Positions 1-8,897 are shown, numbered from the stretch's first letter. The stretch: DNA of 64,000 nucleotides from JADLHS01 sp964594985 (GCA_964594985.1 CAZQNQ010000004.1:1-64000), one strand, 5' to 3'. Notes: generated by a model from the sequence alone, not told the origin. Numbers and translations are program-made.

Positions 1-69
1 TCCTCATGCCACCTTTGATACCACATCCTTTGCGTTATCTAGGACAGCCCCAAATAAAATGAATTTTGC

Positions 70-157
70 CGCGGCTGGCAGGGCGCGTCAGTTCCTGCGT
101 GCCGTTCCGCGCCAGCCAGCCGCCGGCGCGCAGGGACTGCCGCGCCCTGCCAGCAAC
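70..157. repeat. Long imperfect palindrome (REP-like)
   Basis: The outer arms at 75-87 (CTGGCAGGGCGCG) and 141-153 (CGCGCCCTGCCAG) are perfect inverted repeats. The inner part is imperfectly self-complementary (CAGTTCCTGCG against CGCAGGGACTG). It lies just downstream of the minus-strand BNR-type gene, so it could act as a 3' hairpin, but its GC-rich two-arm form resembles a REP-type mobile palindrome. The reading frame that crosses it on the plus strand has no protein-like character. The remaining bases of 1-227 show nothing I can name. Confidence 0.6.
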
Positions 158-227
158 GGTCTTTTGTTACGCGCTCTTAGTTTCATTGTCTCGAATTGGT
201 TGCGCACCCCCTAAATGCCACACTCGA

Positions 228-2987
228 TCAAGGTGCGGCGATCTGATAATATGCCGCATCACCGCCAGGCGCATTGTCCGTATAGCTTGTCAAGTTTCCT
301 GCGGAGGGAACGCCGGTCGCCACCGTGGTCCAGGTCGGCTCGCTCAACGCGTTTTTTCGCAGCACAGTATAGGTCGGCGCCATGAGTGATAAATCCGCCG
401 GGGTGGAATTCCACGTCAGCGAGACTGAGCCGTTCAGATTTTTGGTCACATTGGTAATGCGAAACGTCTCGACCCAGGCGTAGCTGACGCCTTCATACCA
501 GGTGCGCACCGTGTCGCCGAGGCCCGTGCTCACCGTGCCGGTTTGAATCGGCTCGTCGTCCACAAATACGTTGAAGGCGCTTCCGGTGACACGCCCCACG
601 TACGCTTGATACAGGAAGTTCGTGCTGTTGTTCGTGAGCACGGGCACAACGGAGTAATTGCCTGGCTCGACTTGCTGGCCGGCAACCTGACGCAGAATCT
701 GCATCTGGTTCGCCGCCAATCCGGCTTTGATGCGCCAGTCGGCCACGGGGTTGCCCCAGAAGTTCACCCACACGTCATACGTGCCAGATTGCGGAAGCGT
801 GATGCTCGTCTTGAGTGGCGGCGCATTTTCCGGAGTGACATCGGCGGAGGCCAACACTGAGCCGCCATTAAACGCGCCACTGCGTTCGTGCCATTGATTT
901 AGCGCGTCACCAGCCACAAGAACTGCCCCGGTGGCCAGCGTGGTGTTGTTCGTCGTCGCGTCCACGAAAGTTTTTGAACCCGTAATCTTGGATCGGCGCT
1001 CGACGAGACCGACGATCGCGGCGTCAAACATTTGCGCGGTAGTATAGATGCCGCGAAACCACAGCAGCGCCGTGTGGTTTGCGTCCCACGCGGGGACGAT
1101 GGGCCGGTAATTATCGCGCACGGAGCCGCGGGTGATTTGCGTCCACTTAAAGCTGGCGCCGTGATTTGTGGTGACGCCCTTCCAGATTTCGCGCGCACTG
1201 GAATATGGTTGGTTCGTGTCAAACGCGCCGGGCGTCACCGCGCGCGGGTCATAGCGCGTGGAAATGAAAATCGTGTTTGGATCATTCGGGTTCAGCGCGC
1301 CAAGGCCGACGTAGTCCGCTTCCGCGAAATACATCTTGTAGCCAGCCTGACAGAGATACGTGGCCGTCCAGTTCGTTCCGTCAAAGCGACAGAAAAAGAA
1401 CGCGTGATTGGGATCAACCGTATCGGGATAACCGCCGGAAGCGACCTGATTGATGCGCGCGTGGATGATGGCCTGCACCGTGCCGTCCGGATACCATTGC
1501 ACGTCGGAATTCCAGCAGCGGTAATTCGTCATGCCTTGCGGCATCACCGTGCCATTGCTGAAGATGAGTGTGAAGTCGCGCGACACCGGACAAATCGCAT
1601 CGAAGATATTTGTGTCCACGACCGTGCCATCGGATTTGAAACTCATGCCGTTGCTGATGTAACCGTGATACATGCTGGTCTGGATGTCGCGGGGATGCGC
1701 CTCGGTGCAGATGAAGTCAATCCGATCCACGCCGTTATCCATGTAACGGTAGTAGCCGGCGTTGTAGCCAACCACCCCGTCAGGCCCGATGAGCTGGCCG
1801 CCATAAGTCCACGCGTCACCCAGGTTTGAGGATACCAAAAAGTGCTGACTGCGGTTCTCCATGCAGCGCACGAACGTGTAGGCGCGGTTCTCCGCCGCGA
1901 GATAGTGGGGATTGGAATAACTGGTCTGCTCGCCGCTCACTGCGCCGATGCTGGTCCAGTCGAAGGTCGTTTGCGGCAGCCAGGTGTTGCCAGCGAGGAT
2001 GCGAAAGTAAGTCAGGAAATTCTGGTTGTGGCCGGCGTACTGCGCGAGGCATTTGCCGTCGGGCCGCATCATGAATGCGGGCGCGTTGTGATCGTCACTG
2101 CCCAACGTGCCGCTCGGCAACAGTTCCGTCCGCCGGACCGTGCCGGTTAGCAGATCGAACACGGCAGCGTCCACCGCCCCGTTGCGGGGTGAACCGCCGA
2201 TGCCCGCTCCACTGGCATCGCCACCCACGATCAATCGCCCGTTGATCTGATCCACAACCGCGCGCTCGTCCATGTACCAACTCCACGTCCCATTATCGTT
2301 GAATTGAATCAGATTCCCCGCGACGAGATCGCGCGGCGTGAGAATTGGCGGCGCATTCGGCGGCGAGGCCGGCGGCGTTCCAGGTCCGCCCGCATCCAGT
2401 TCGGCCACGGTAAACGTGTTGGTTGACGTGCCGAACAGAAGTTTATCCACATCCAGGCCATCTTCCCGTCCGCCAATCTGAAACGCCTGGTTCAAGTTCC
2501 CCGCGGTGACGGCGAGCACTGGTCCCGGCGCGAAGCGCGAAAGATTGATCCATTTCCAAACATTGCCGCCGGCTGTGCCGCCGCCGGTCACAACATCCGT
2601 AGCGGTGGTGAATCCCGCCGCGGCCAGGCCGTTGGCGAGAATCCAATCGCCATTCACCGCGACGGACTTCACCCCAAATCCGTTCGCATAAAATAAACTG
2701 TCGTCGTCGAACGTACCCGCGCCAACGCGAATCCGGGCATAAAGGTGATATGTACCCGGTTCAGGAAAAGAGACACTGAAGGCCGCCACGCGCCCCGGAA
2801 TGCCCGGATTGTTGCCGGTGTTGTTGTTGGTATTGCTGATGTAAGTCGCACCGCCGCTGTTGCCGGTGACGAAGTTTGTACCGAGTCCGGCGGATTCGGC
2901 TTGGAGTGTCACCGAGGCAGCCGGCAGCAACCCCGGGAGGGCTGTCAGCATCAAAATTCCGACCAGTTTAATCAGGTTGAATTTCAT
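228..2987 (-). CDS. Secreted BNR_4-type beta-propeller protein with CBM-like N-terminus
   Basis: 919 residues from the ATG at 2987, chosen because it begins directly with a signal peptide (MKFNLIKLVG..., cleavage near residue 24); the longer frame upstream is not protein-like. Residues ~25-190 look like a CBM6/35-type sandwich (LQAESAG start, aromatic and Gly-rich strands). Residues ~215-720 resemble the BNR_4 family (opening GTWSWYMDERAVVD), found in ulvan lyases PL24/PL25 and other polysaccharide-active proteins. A second beta-sandwich and an Ig/FN3-like tail follow, ending YYQIAAP, the C-terminal pattern shared by seven proteins here. Exported; catalytic activity not provable from sequence, and a rhamnose-containing polymer is a reasonable guess given the pectin locus. 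Transcribed alone; its downstream side ends in the palindrome near the window start. Confidence 0.75.
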   Translation of the reverse strand: MKFNLIKLVGILMLTALPGLLPAASVTLQAESAGLGTNFVTGNSGGATYISNTNNNTGNNPGIPGRVAAFSVSFPEPGTYHLYARIRVGAGTFDDDSLFYANGFGVKSVAVNGDWILANGLAAAGFTTATDVVTGGGTAGGNVWKWINLSRFAPGPVLAVTAGNLNQAFQIGGREDGLDVDKLLFGTSTNTFTVAELDAGGPGTPPASPPNAPPILTPRDLVAGNLIQFNDNGTWSWYMDERAVVDQINGRLIVGGDASGAGIGGSPRNGAVDAAVFDLLTGTVRRTELLPSGTLGSDDHNAPAFMMRPDGKCLAQYAGHNQNFLTYFRILAGNTWLPQTTFDWTSIGAVSGEQTSYSNPHYLAAENRAYTFVRCMENRSQHFLVSSNLGDAWTYGGQLIGPDGVVGYNAGYYRYMDNGVDRIDFICTEAHPRDIQTSMYHGYISNGMSFKSDGTVVDTNIFDAICPVSRDFTLIFSNGTVMPQGMTNYRCWNSDVQWYPDGTVQAIIHARINQVASGGYPDTVDPNHAFFFCRFDGTNWTATYLCQAGYKMYFAEADYVGLGALNPNDPNTIFISTRYDPRAVTPGAFDTNQPYSSAREIWKGVTTNHGASFKWTQITRGSVRDNYRPIVPAWDANHTALLWFRGIYTTAQMFDAAIVGLVERRSKITGSKTFVDATTNNTTLATGAVLVAGDALNQWHERSGAFNGGSVLASADVTPENAPPLKTSITLPQSGTYDVWVNFWGNPVADWRIKAGLAANQMQILRQVAGQQVEPGNYSVVPVLTNNSTNFLYQAYVGRVTGSAFNVFVDDEPIQTGTVSTGLGDTVRTWYEGVSYAWVETFRITNVTKNLNGSVSLTWNSTPADLSLMAPTYTVLRKNALSEPTWTTVATGVPSAGNLTSYTDNAPGGDAAYYQIAAP

Positions 2988-3286
2988 GACAGCTTCGATG
3001 CAACACACTTGAACTTTCCCGTTGCAACCGTGCGGGGGGCACCACCTGGTAAAATCGCCTTGCGACACTTTGGGGATTGTCCGTCACGCCGCGGGAACGA
3101 TTGGAGATCGCGCTGAATCCCAACGCTACCATCCCCGCCATTTGTGCTGATCCCTTCCATGCGCAGGATGCCGGAGAAGCCATCGGCTTGAGCCGGAGTT
3201 GCGAGCCGGCAGAAACGTTGAGCATTCATGGTGTCAGCCTCCAGATTAACCCAGCCACCCCCAGACAGAACGGCAAAAGACATGGA

Positions 3287-3666
3287 CTAATCTCTAAAAA
3301 GCAACGGGGCAAATTCGGGCAGCCTCCGCCGCCAGGACTGCCACTCATGTGCCGGCAGCGGCGATTCGTAGTAATGACCGTTGATGCCAGCGGCTTTCAA
3401 AGCTTGTGGCCTTTGGCGGCAATCGCCCCGCGTTCCTTGTGGCTGCCATGGCTGAAGAAAGCGGCCTCGATCTTTTGCTTGAAAAAGTCCATGTCGGCAG
3501 TGTCGCGCTGGCGCGACACTGCCGCCGCTGAAAATACCGGTATGTCGTAAGTATAATCCACTGTTTGCAGGGTCGGATAACCAGAAACCTCCGGGCCCGT
3601 GTGTAAGCGCCTGCCCCGGATGACGAACAAACAAATCCCCGAAGTCACCCCGCAAGCCTGGGCCAA
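3287..3666 (-). pseudogene. Frameshifted 3' remnant of a carbohydrate esterase (CE1/feruloyl-esterase-like)
   Basis: Two overlapping minus-strand frames join into one recognisable protein end. One frame carries IEAAFFSHGSHKERGAIAAK and then stops near 3397. The other continues as ALKAAGINGHYYESPLPAHE and then WQSWRRRLPEFAPLLFRD, ending at 3287. The last part matches the usual end of secreted alpha/beta-hydrolase esterases (ESPG-HEW-x-WRR-x-L-x-(D/E)FAP-x-LF), where the His is catalytic. A one-base shift near AAGCTTTG (about 3400) separates the frames, and the N-terminal two thirds, including the nucleophile Ser, are absent. Probably a dead relic of a pectin or xylan deacylating enzyme. The family call rests on the C-terminal motif alone. 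Confidence 0.5.
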
Positions 3667-3757
3667 AACCCAACGCGCACTGCAACAGCAGGTCGCGTCA
3701 TAAACGTCAGAGCATAACCCTACGACCTTTACGATCCACCGGTCGTTCCTTTGTCAA

Positions 3758-5179
3758 TTGGCGCTCCGCGTGACGCTTACGACCCCTTTCCTAGTAGTCA
3801 AAACCAAGAACCGACCCCTTTCCGACCAATGGGAACGCGAAGAAACCGTGGACCGTGTCCGGGCGTCGGTCGCCATCCGCGCTAAACTCGGCAGCCCGCT
3901 CGGTGGTCCTGCTCCTTTCGGGTATCAATGGAAAGACAAGAAACTCACCGTTGATCCGAAGGAAGCGCCAGTCCGGAAGCTCATGTATGAACTGTTCCTC
4001 AAGCATCGGCGCAAAAAGACCGTGGTGAGGCTGCTCAACGAAGCTGGGCATCGCACCCGGAACGGCTCGCAATTCACCAGCAAGACGGTTACGCGCCTCA
4101 TTCAAGACCCGACTGGCAAAGGCATCCAACGTTCAAACCACACCACCCGGAACGGACAGACTAAACAATGCATAGCGAAGCCCGAACAGGAGTGGTTCAT
4201 GCACAAGGTTGATGCAATCGTCTCCGTTGAGCTTTGGGATCAATGCAATGCCATCATCGACCAATCTCACGAGCAGAATCGAAGACCAGCGCAAAAGCCA
4301 GTCCACACGTTCGCCGGTCTCGCCTTCTGTGAATGCGGCGAGAAAATGTATGTTCCATCGAACAGTCCCAAATACGTTTGCCGCGTCTGTCGGAACAAGA
4401 TTCCCATCGTTGATTTGGACGCGATCTTCGCCGAAGAAATCAAGGACTTCGCGTATTCACCCGAACAGATTTCGGCATATCTTACAAGCGCAGATCAGAA
4501 CGTCGCCGAAAAGGAGCGCCTGTTGGCCATCCAGAAAGCCGAACTCGACAAGGCCCGGGGCGAAATCACTCGGGTGTATAAGCTGTATCAGGAGGGCCAG
4601 ATTGACACCGAAGGCTTCGGCAAATTCTACAAGCCACTCGACGAACGACAGAAACAATTGGAGACCGCCATCCCTCGTCTTGAAGCCGAAATTGACATTT
4701 CCAAGGTCTACAACCTGTCAACCGAGCATGTGGCGATTGAGGCGCAAAACCTGAGTTCCAACTGGTCCAAGCTGGCGCCCGATGACAAGCGTTCCATCGT
4801 CGAAGCGATCACGGAACGGATCACGATCGGCAAAGGCGAAATCGACATAACCCCCTGCTGCTTACCGCCTACTAAAGAAATGTCAAAAGGGTGGCGGAAG
4901 GGGTGGTTTATGCGCCCCTTTTGCCATTTAGTGATCAAGGCCATAAGGGTGGATTCGCACCCCCTGATACACGAAGGAATTTTACTTTCACAGGCACTTA
5001 CCACCTACCGTACTAGACTTGATCTTACCCAAAGCGCCTGCGCCCTTCGGCTAAGAGTGAGCAAAAGGACTTTGGAGAATTGGGAGCGAGGCCGGACTAA
5101 ACCAACCAAGAAATTATGGGCAAATCTCAAATCTGTAATCTCTTTCAAGGACCAACATAGCTTAGACAGTCACATCTAA
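3758..5179 (+). pseudogene. Large serine recombinase lacking the catalytic domain, with C-terminal XRE-type HTH
   Basis: The recognisable protein starts abruptly at REETVDRVRASVAIRAKLG, the end of the long helix after the resolvase catalytic domain. The Ser-nucleophile domain is missing, and the frame has only a TTG start in unrelated DNA. Present are a Recombinase domain (~residues 45-135, LGGPAPFGYQWKDKK), a zinc ribbon with two CxC/CxxC pairs (~190-225), and a coiled coil (~255-320). The C-terminus (~400-455) is a helix-turn-helix (LDLTQSACALRLRVSKRTLE then NWERGR). It should bind DNA but cannot recombine. GACCCCTTTC occurs twice just before the coding part, resembling the ends of the RAYT element nearby, so a transposition may have removed the front. 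Read alternatively, it is an intact DNA-binding relic. Confidence 0.75.
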
Positions 5180-5243
5180 ACCATGACTAACCTAGTCTGG
5201 GGTATAGCGCAGGTTTGCGCCATATTGATCGCCCCCGCTGGCA

Positions 5244-5552
5244 GTGCAACTGTTGGGTATTGCACAACGCACAATTCGGGTCTGCAGGAGCCATATTCCG
5301 GTGCAAAGACGCAATTTTAAGCGTGTCCCGGTAGTGGCGAAGACCTTGGGCGATCACATCCGGCTCAAGCGCCTCGAAAAGGGGCTGACTCAGGAAAAAG
5401 TCGTCAAAACTCTTGGAATACCCATGAAGCGTCTGAGCGACTGGGAACGGGACTTGGCCACACCATCCGAGGTAGAAAGGCCGCGTTTAGCCTCCCTGCT
5501 GGGGCTTGACGGGTTGACATCAAGCGTCACGCTGAGCGCCTCTATTCAATGA
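5244..5552 (+). CDS. Small XRE-family DNA-binding protein
   Basis: At most 102 residues from a GTG at 5244. A second in-frame GTG at 5334 gives about 72 residues beginning right before the fold (AKTLGDHIRLKRLEKGLTQ) and is the likelier start. The helix-turn-helix is clear: LEKGLTQEKVVKTLGIPMKR followed by LSDWERDLATPS. It resembles the C-terminal HTH of the broken recombinase just upstream (LTQ...WERG), so the two probably travel together. Likely a cytoplasmic regulator of the mobile element; target unknown. It converges with the transglutaminase-like gene, leaving two bases between the stop codons. Confidence 0.6.
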   Translation: MQLLGIAQRTIRVCRSHIPVQRRNFKRVPVVAKTLGDHIRLKRLEKGLTQEKVVKTLGIPMKRLSDWERDLATPSEVERPRLASLLGLDGLTSSVTLSASIQ

Positions 5553-5554
5553 AG

Positions 5555-6541
5555 TCACCAGGGATGTTGGGTTTTCTTATCAAAGTTCTTGAAGGTTGCT
5601 TCGTGTGACTTGCGGATTCCGTGATCATCGGGCGCAAGCTGTCGAGCCATTGCCAAGTCACGGCGCTGCTGGCTTGCGTATTCCGGCCCCTTCGTGGCCC
5701 AGTATCCGGAACGTGCGAACAGCAGATTGCCCACAACTTCACGGGTGGTCAGATTCCGCAGGTCACTTCCCCGCAACTGCTCCCGGGTTACTCCTTCGAT
5801 TTCAAGATAGACGGAATCATCCGGCGACACTGACACCTTATCAACAATCGTCGGCTCGATGTTCATGCGATACCCCGGTTCTTCCCAGCGAATGAAATAG
5901 TGTTTGCCGATGGCCACAAGATGAACGGGCATTCCCAATCGCTGCCCCATCACCAGGTAAATCAGCGGCATGGAGACACACGAGCCGCGCCTGGTGCGCA
6001 TCAGGCCCGCCAAACATATGTTGTTTGGGTCAGCATACAACGACCTGAGCAGCGCAGAAGTCACCTGCTCCTGCCGGAATTCTTCGGTGTAGGCGAACCG
6101 CAACTTGATGATGGCGTTGCAAAAAATCGCGCAGCGCGTCTTCGCCGCGTCGAGGCTCTCCCCCCGCGCCACGGCCACTTTCTGCATCTTCGCGATGTCC
6201 TGCCGCACCTGTTCGGTCATGGCGTCCAACTGCTTGAAATAGGCGGCGCGCGACAGGTCACGAAACTCCGGGATGTCCGCCGCAACCAGCCAATTCACCA
6301 AAGCCAGATCAATGTCTCCACCCTGTAAGATCTGTTCCAGTTCACGCCACGCTTCGGTGTGCGGCGGAAACTGATCCGATGAAGTTTTGCCAAAATAGCC
6401 TGCCCCCGTTGCAGATCCACCCACAACCACTGCCGCCGGCAGCTCTGAAACATTCGTATCCCGGGCTTTGGCAAGTGTGCAGATCAATTGAGCAACCACG
6501 CCAATGAATGCAATACTTTGCAAGCCCCTCAACCACCCCAT
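5555..6541 (-). CDS. Exported transglutaminase-like (SirB1-type) protein
   Basis: About 328 residues from the ATG at 6541, chosen because MGWLRGLQSIAFIGVVAQLI gives a signal peptide; the frame is open to 6661 but that extension is Gly-rich and unlike a leader. The C-terminal half has the transglutaminase-like core: a Cys in RTRRGSCVSMPLIYLVMGQR, followed by GMPVHLVAIGKHYFIRWE, which would supply the His of a Cys-His-Asp triad (family knowledge). SirB1-type proteins of this fold are widespread and mostly of unknown role; a peptidase or crosslinking function is possible. Residues in the centre (positions 6015-6348) are duplicated at 62541-62874 with about 93% DNA identity. It lies downstream of a toxin-immunity pair on the same strand, with no sign that it belongs to that pair. 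Confidence 0.7.
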   Translation of the reverse strand: MGWLRGLQSIAFIGVVAQLICTLAKARDTNVSELPAAVVVGGSATGAGYFGKTSSDQFPPHTEAWRELEQILQGGDIDLALVNWLVAADIPEFRDLSRAAYFKQLDAMTEQVRQDIAKMQKVAVARGESLDAAKTRCAIFCNAIIKLRFAYTEEFRQEQVTSALLRSLYADPNNICLAGLMRTRRGSCVSMPLIYLVMGQRLGMPVHLVAIGKHYFIRWEEPGYRMNIEPTIVDKVSVSPDDSVYLEIEGVTREQLRGSDLRNLTTREVVGNLLFARSGYWATKGPEYASQQRRDLAMARQLAPDDHGIRKSHEATFKNFDKKTQHPW

Positions 6542-6719
6542 CCGCCAGAACGCACCACGGCCGGCATTGGCATCAGTCGATAAACCGCCCCCACCAATCG
6601 CTGACATTTTGTTTTGCCTGTTTGCTTTGCTCACTTTTTGCCTTTTGGATTCGCATTGCACGATTCGCCTGCACTTCTCAATTTGCCTCGTCTATAGCGC
6701 GCCAGTGGTCGTTCGTGAA

Positions 6720-7256
6720 CTAGAGAGGCTTGAGATTAGAAAAGCATTCCAAGCTAACATTCTCCGTGTTTGCCCTTATCGCATCATCTAGCAAATCTTC
6801 AAATGTCTTATAGGCACCAAAAACAAACTGCTCAAATTCTGTGTGAATTAACACAATTTGGGAACTGTGCGACGGCACTAAGCTCACCCCCAACCAACTA
6901 TTGCTTCCATCCCAAAACAATGGAAATAGTTTACCGACAACTTTTGCGTAGGCCGGGTGATGAATAGCACATTCTTCAAAACCCTTGTAATCAGCAATCA
7001 TTGCATCAAGAGGCAGAAACATATAGACCGAATTTGGAAATGGGCTGGCTAATTCTTGTGACATTTGCCCGTGAACAGCAGCACCATTTTTCCATGTAAA
7101 GAGATCGATAATTGGCTGCAATGAACCCCTGATACCTGCACGGTCAAGCATCTTAGTGACGCGCGCTTGAGTTAATCCGGGCAGCAGATTGTCAACTAGC
7201 TGAGGATTGCGCAGACATATTGCGGCTTCAAGCGCATCAAATTTTGACGCTCTCAT
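6720..7256 (-). CDS. SUKH (SMI1/KNR4)-family immunity protein
   Basis: 178 residues, starting three bases after the stop of the toxin-like gene at 7260-8081, so the two are almost certainly co-translated. The fold markers of the SMI1/KNR4 superfamily are visible: LQPIIDLFTWKNGAAVHG early (usual P..l..ly.w.nG), SVYMFLPLDAMIADYKGF in the middle, KLFPLFWDGSNSWLGVSLVP (usual fPi..d..g...l.v), and FEQFVFGAYKTFEDLLDDAI at the end. SUKH proteins are common immunity partners of nuclease toxins in polymorphic toxin loci. It would act in the cytoplasm by binding the toxin domain. A stand-alone regulatory SUKH protein is the alternative, but gene order favours immunity. Confidence 0.8.
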   Translation of the reverse strand: MRASKFDALEAAICLRNPQLVDNLLPGLTQARVTKMLDRAGIRGSLQPIIDLFTWKNGAAVHGQMSQELASPFPNSVYMFLPLDAMIADYKGFEECAIHHPAYAKVVGKLFPLFWDGSNSWLGVSLVPSHSSQIVLIHTEFEQFVFGAYKTFEDLLDDAIRANTENVSLECFSNLKPL

Positions 7257-7259
7257 GTA

Positions 7260-8081
7260 TTAAGGTGTAACAACGACTTCGTATGAATCTCCAACGCTGA
7301 TTTTTTCAATTAAATAGCAAGCAGCTATTATCCCTCCCTGAATCCAATTCTGATTTTCGTCAACCGCGCTTACAACTGCTCCAACTTTGCCGCCCTGCAC
7401 AGAAGAGGCAAATGGATATTCGTCCCAACTTTTTCCGAAGCCTGCCACTCCTTTCCCTTTTAAGGTATAATACCGATTCTTAAGTGTTTGCCACACCCCT
7501 GCGCGCTTAAGCATTACTGGATTCGAAAGTTGGCCGACAGCAACATTGCGCGCAACTTCCGGAATGACGGACAGTGGCATAGGTATTATTTTTGGAGGGG
7601 TAGCATTTCCCCTTCTGCTCCGCAGTATATTGCGTGCCTTATCAAGTAAATCTCTGACTGAGGTGCCTGCGTCTTCTAAAGCACGCTCTGCATCCATTAT
7701 TTGTATTTCCTCCAAAGCTAAGCTCGCAACACCGAGCCCAACAGCAATTCCAGCAAGTGCGATTGCGCCTTTATAAACTGGCATTCGCGCCTGTTCCCAC
7801 TTTGCGCGTATGCTTAATGAAAAACTTGAACTAATTCCAAAATCGAGCGTCATTCCAATCGCCAATGCCATCTGCCCAGAAGGATCGTTTTTGTTGATAG
7901 GGTTATTATTTGCATAGAGGTACTTGTGCAGCGAGGGAGGGTCAGTCTGGGTGCCCTCGTAACTATCCATCGTCTGGAACCGTCCCGTGTTCGGGTTCAG
8001 ATAGCGCGCGTGGGCGCTCAACGGCCCAACCACCAAGGCCAGCATCAACCCGATAACCACCGCAATCATTCGTTTGTTCAT
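7260..8081 (-). CDS. Mini-RHS secreted toxin with NucA/NucB-like nuclease end
   Basis: 273 residues in three parts. A signal peptide (1-25, MNKRMIAVVIGLMLALVVGP) is followed at once by one RHS core tip (26-68: RYLNPNTGRFQTMDSYEG ... KYLYANNNPINKNDPSGQ). A hydrophobic linker then leads to a C-terminal domain with KSWDEYPFASSVQGG, VDENQNWIQGGI and GDSYEVVVTP, the signature of NucA/NucB deoxyribonucleases (DEYPFAS-GG...EN-QG). The thousands of residues of RHS/YD shell that normally precede the tip are absent. A good Shine-Dalgarno (GGAAGGA) precedes ATG, which overlaps the stop of the upstream RHS remnant (ATGA). The next gene is a SUKH immunity protein. Export by Sec followed by contact-dependent or free release is inference; the usual RHS delivery partners are not in the window. 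Confidence 0.75.
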   Translation of the reverse strand: MNKRMIAVVIGLMLALVVGPLSAHARYLNPNTGRFQTMDSYEGTQTDPPSLHKYLYANNNPINKNDPSGQMALAIGMTLDFGISSSFSLSIRAKWEQARMPVYKGAIALAGIAVGLGVASLALEEIQIMDAERALEDAGTSVRDLLDKARNILRSRRGNATPPKIIPMPLSVIPEVARNVAVGQLSNPVMLKRAGVWQTLKNRYYTLKGKGVAGFGKSWDEYPFASSVQGGKVGAVVSAVDENQNWIQGGIIAACYLIEKISVGDSYEVVVTP

Positions 8082-8350
8082 AACGCGATCCTTCCCACTT
8101 CACCTGCATTGCTCCAGCTGTCTACCAAATCGAGGCAAGGCCAGTCTTTACTTAGTGCCGACCAGCTTGCGAAATGGCAATAGAGGTATTTGCGAAGTGA
8201 CGCAGGATCAGTAGACTGCCCCTCGTATGAATCCGTGGTTTGGAAGCGGCCGGTATTGGGATTGCGGTATCGAGCTTGCACGGCAACTGGCCAGAGTACG
8301 AGAGCCAAAAGCACCGGAAACCAGATGATAAATGGTTGTTTTAAGTTCAC
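8078..8350 (-). pseudogene. RHS-tip leader without its toxin (displaced cassette scar)
   Basis: 90 residues: signal peptide (MNLKQPFIIWFPVLLALVLW, cleavage before ARY) and an RHS tip (RYRNPNTGRFQTTDSYEG, LRKYLY) paralogous to the next gene. After KYLY, where the intact gene has ANNNPINKNDPSG, the sequence turns into an unrelated tail (CHFASWSALSKDW...) without any toxin-like domain. The stop codon overlaps the start codon of the intact mini-RHS gene (ATGA), so the two could still be coupled in translation. This looks like a recombination product in which one toxin tip was lost while its leader survived. It may still be made as a short secreted peptide. Confidence 0.65.
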
Positions 8351-8359
8351 AATGTGCGA

Positions 8360-8761
8360 CTAGCCTACTTTCTTCCTAAGCAAGCTCCACCACATGGCCA
8401 GAATCGAAATGTTGAATAATATCATTGCCAGAATTATTCCGATCCACAGTCGCCAACCTCCTTGCAAAACGTCCACGCACTTGATCAGGACCACGGGCAT
8501 AAACGAGGTAATCATCCCACAAACCAGCCCACACTGGAGGCACCTTCTGGCGGTCAAATTGCCATTCTTCAATGCTTCGCGTATAGTTTGAGATCGCTGC
8601 CTGCCAAATAAGAACTCAGCATCTGCTCCAGACAAGCCCGCAAAAACAATTACAATTCCTGCGATAGTGAGCGCGTCGCTCATTGGATGTCCCGAAAGGA
8701 CTGCCCAAGCGAGGGAGCATATTGCAAGTGTTATCAAGTAAATGCCAAAAGTACGGTACAT
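8360..8761 (-). CDS. Hypothetical four-helix membrane protein (possible orphan immunity)
   Basis: 133 residues from the ATG at 8761 (MYRTFGIYLITLAICSLAWA); a TTG nine codons earlier is possible. About four hydrophobic segments are visible: near the N-terminus, at DALTIAGIVIVFAGLSG, around CGMITSFMPVVLIKC, and at LWIGIILAMILFNISILAMW, ending in the basic tail RKKVG. No family recognised. It ends nine bases before the RHS-tip remnant and has the same direction. Small multi-spanning proteins often serve as immunity to membrane-active toxins, so it may be left from a lost cassette; this is inference from position only. Confidence 0.55.
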   Translation of the reverse strand: MYRTFGIYLITLAICSLAWAVLSGHPMSDALTIAGIVIVFAGLSGADAEFLFGRQRSQTIREALKNGNLTARRCLQCGLVCGMITSFMPVVLIKCVDVLQGGWRLWIGIILAMILFNISILAMWWSLLRKKVG

Positions 8762-8897
8762 TGGGCAAGGCTGGTTATTCTGGATCAAACGATGGGTAAA
8801 TTACATCTCCGATCAAACGAAACTCTTCAAGGAGCAATTTAGCTTCAGCCGTTTCAGTGTTTCGATCGCGTTGTTTGGAAGCGTTTAGCATGGCGCG

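Noticed and set aside
66..389. 107-codon plus-strand frame at the left edge
   Set aside because: Runs through the palindrome and antisense to the BNR gene; Cys/Arg-rich without domain character.
3279..3291. Fourth operator copy (AGACATGGACTAAT) upstream of the BNR gene
   Set aside because: It shares 10 bases with site A, but the first half-site 22 bp away is absent and it overlaps the esterase relic.
3077..3550. Plus-strand frame beginning MSVTPRERLEIALN, recalling uroporphyrinogen decarboxylase starts
   Set aside because: Only a few residues match; the rest is unlike any enzyme and overlaps the esterase relic on the other strand.
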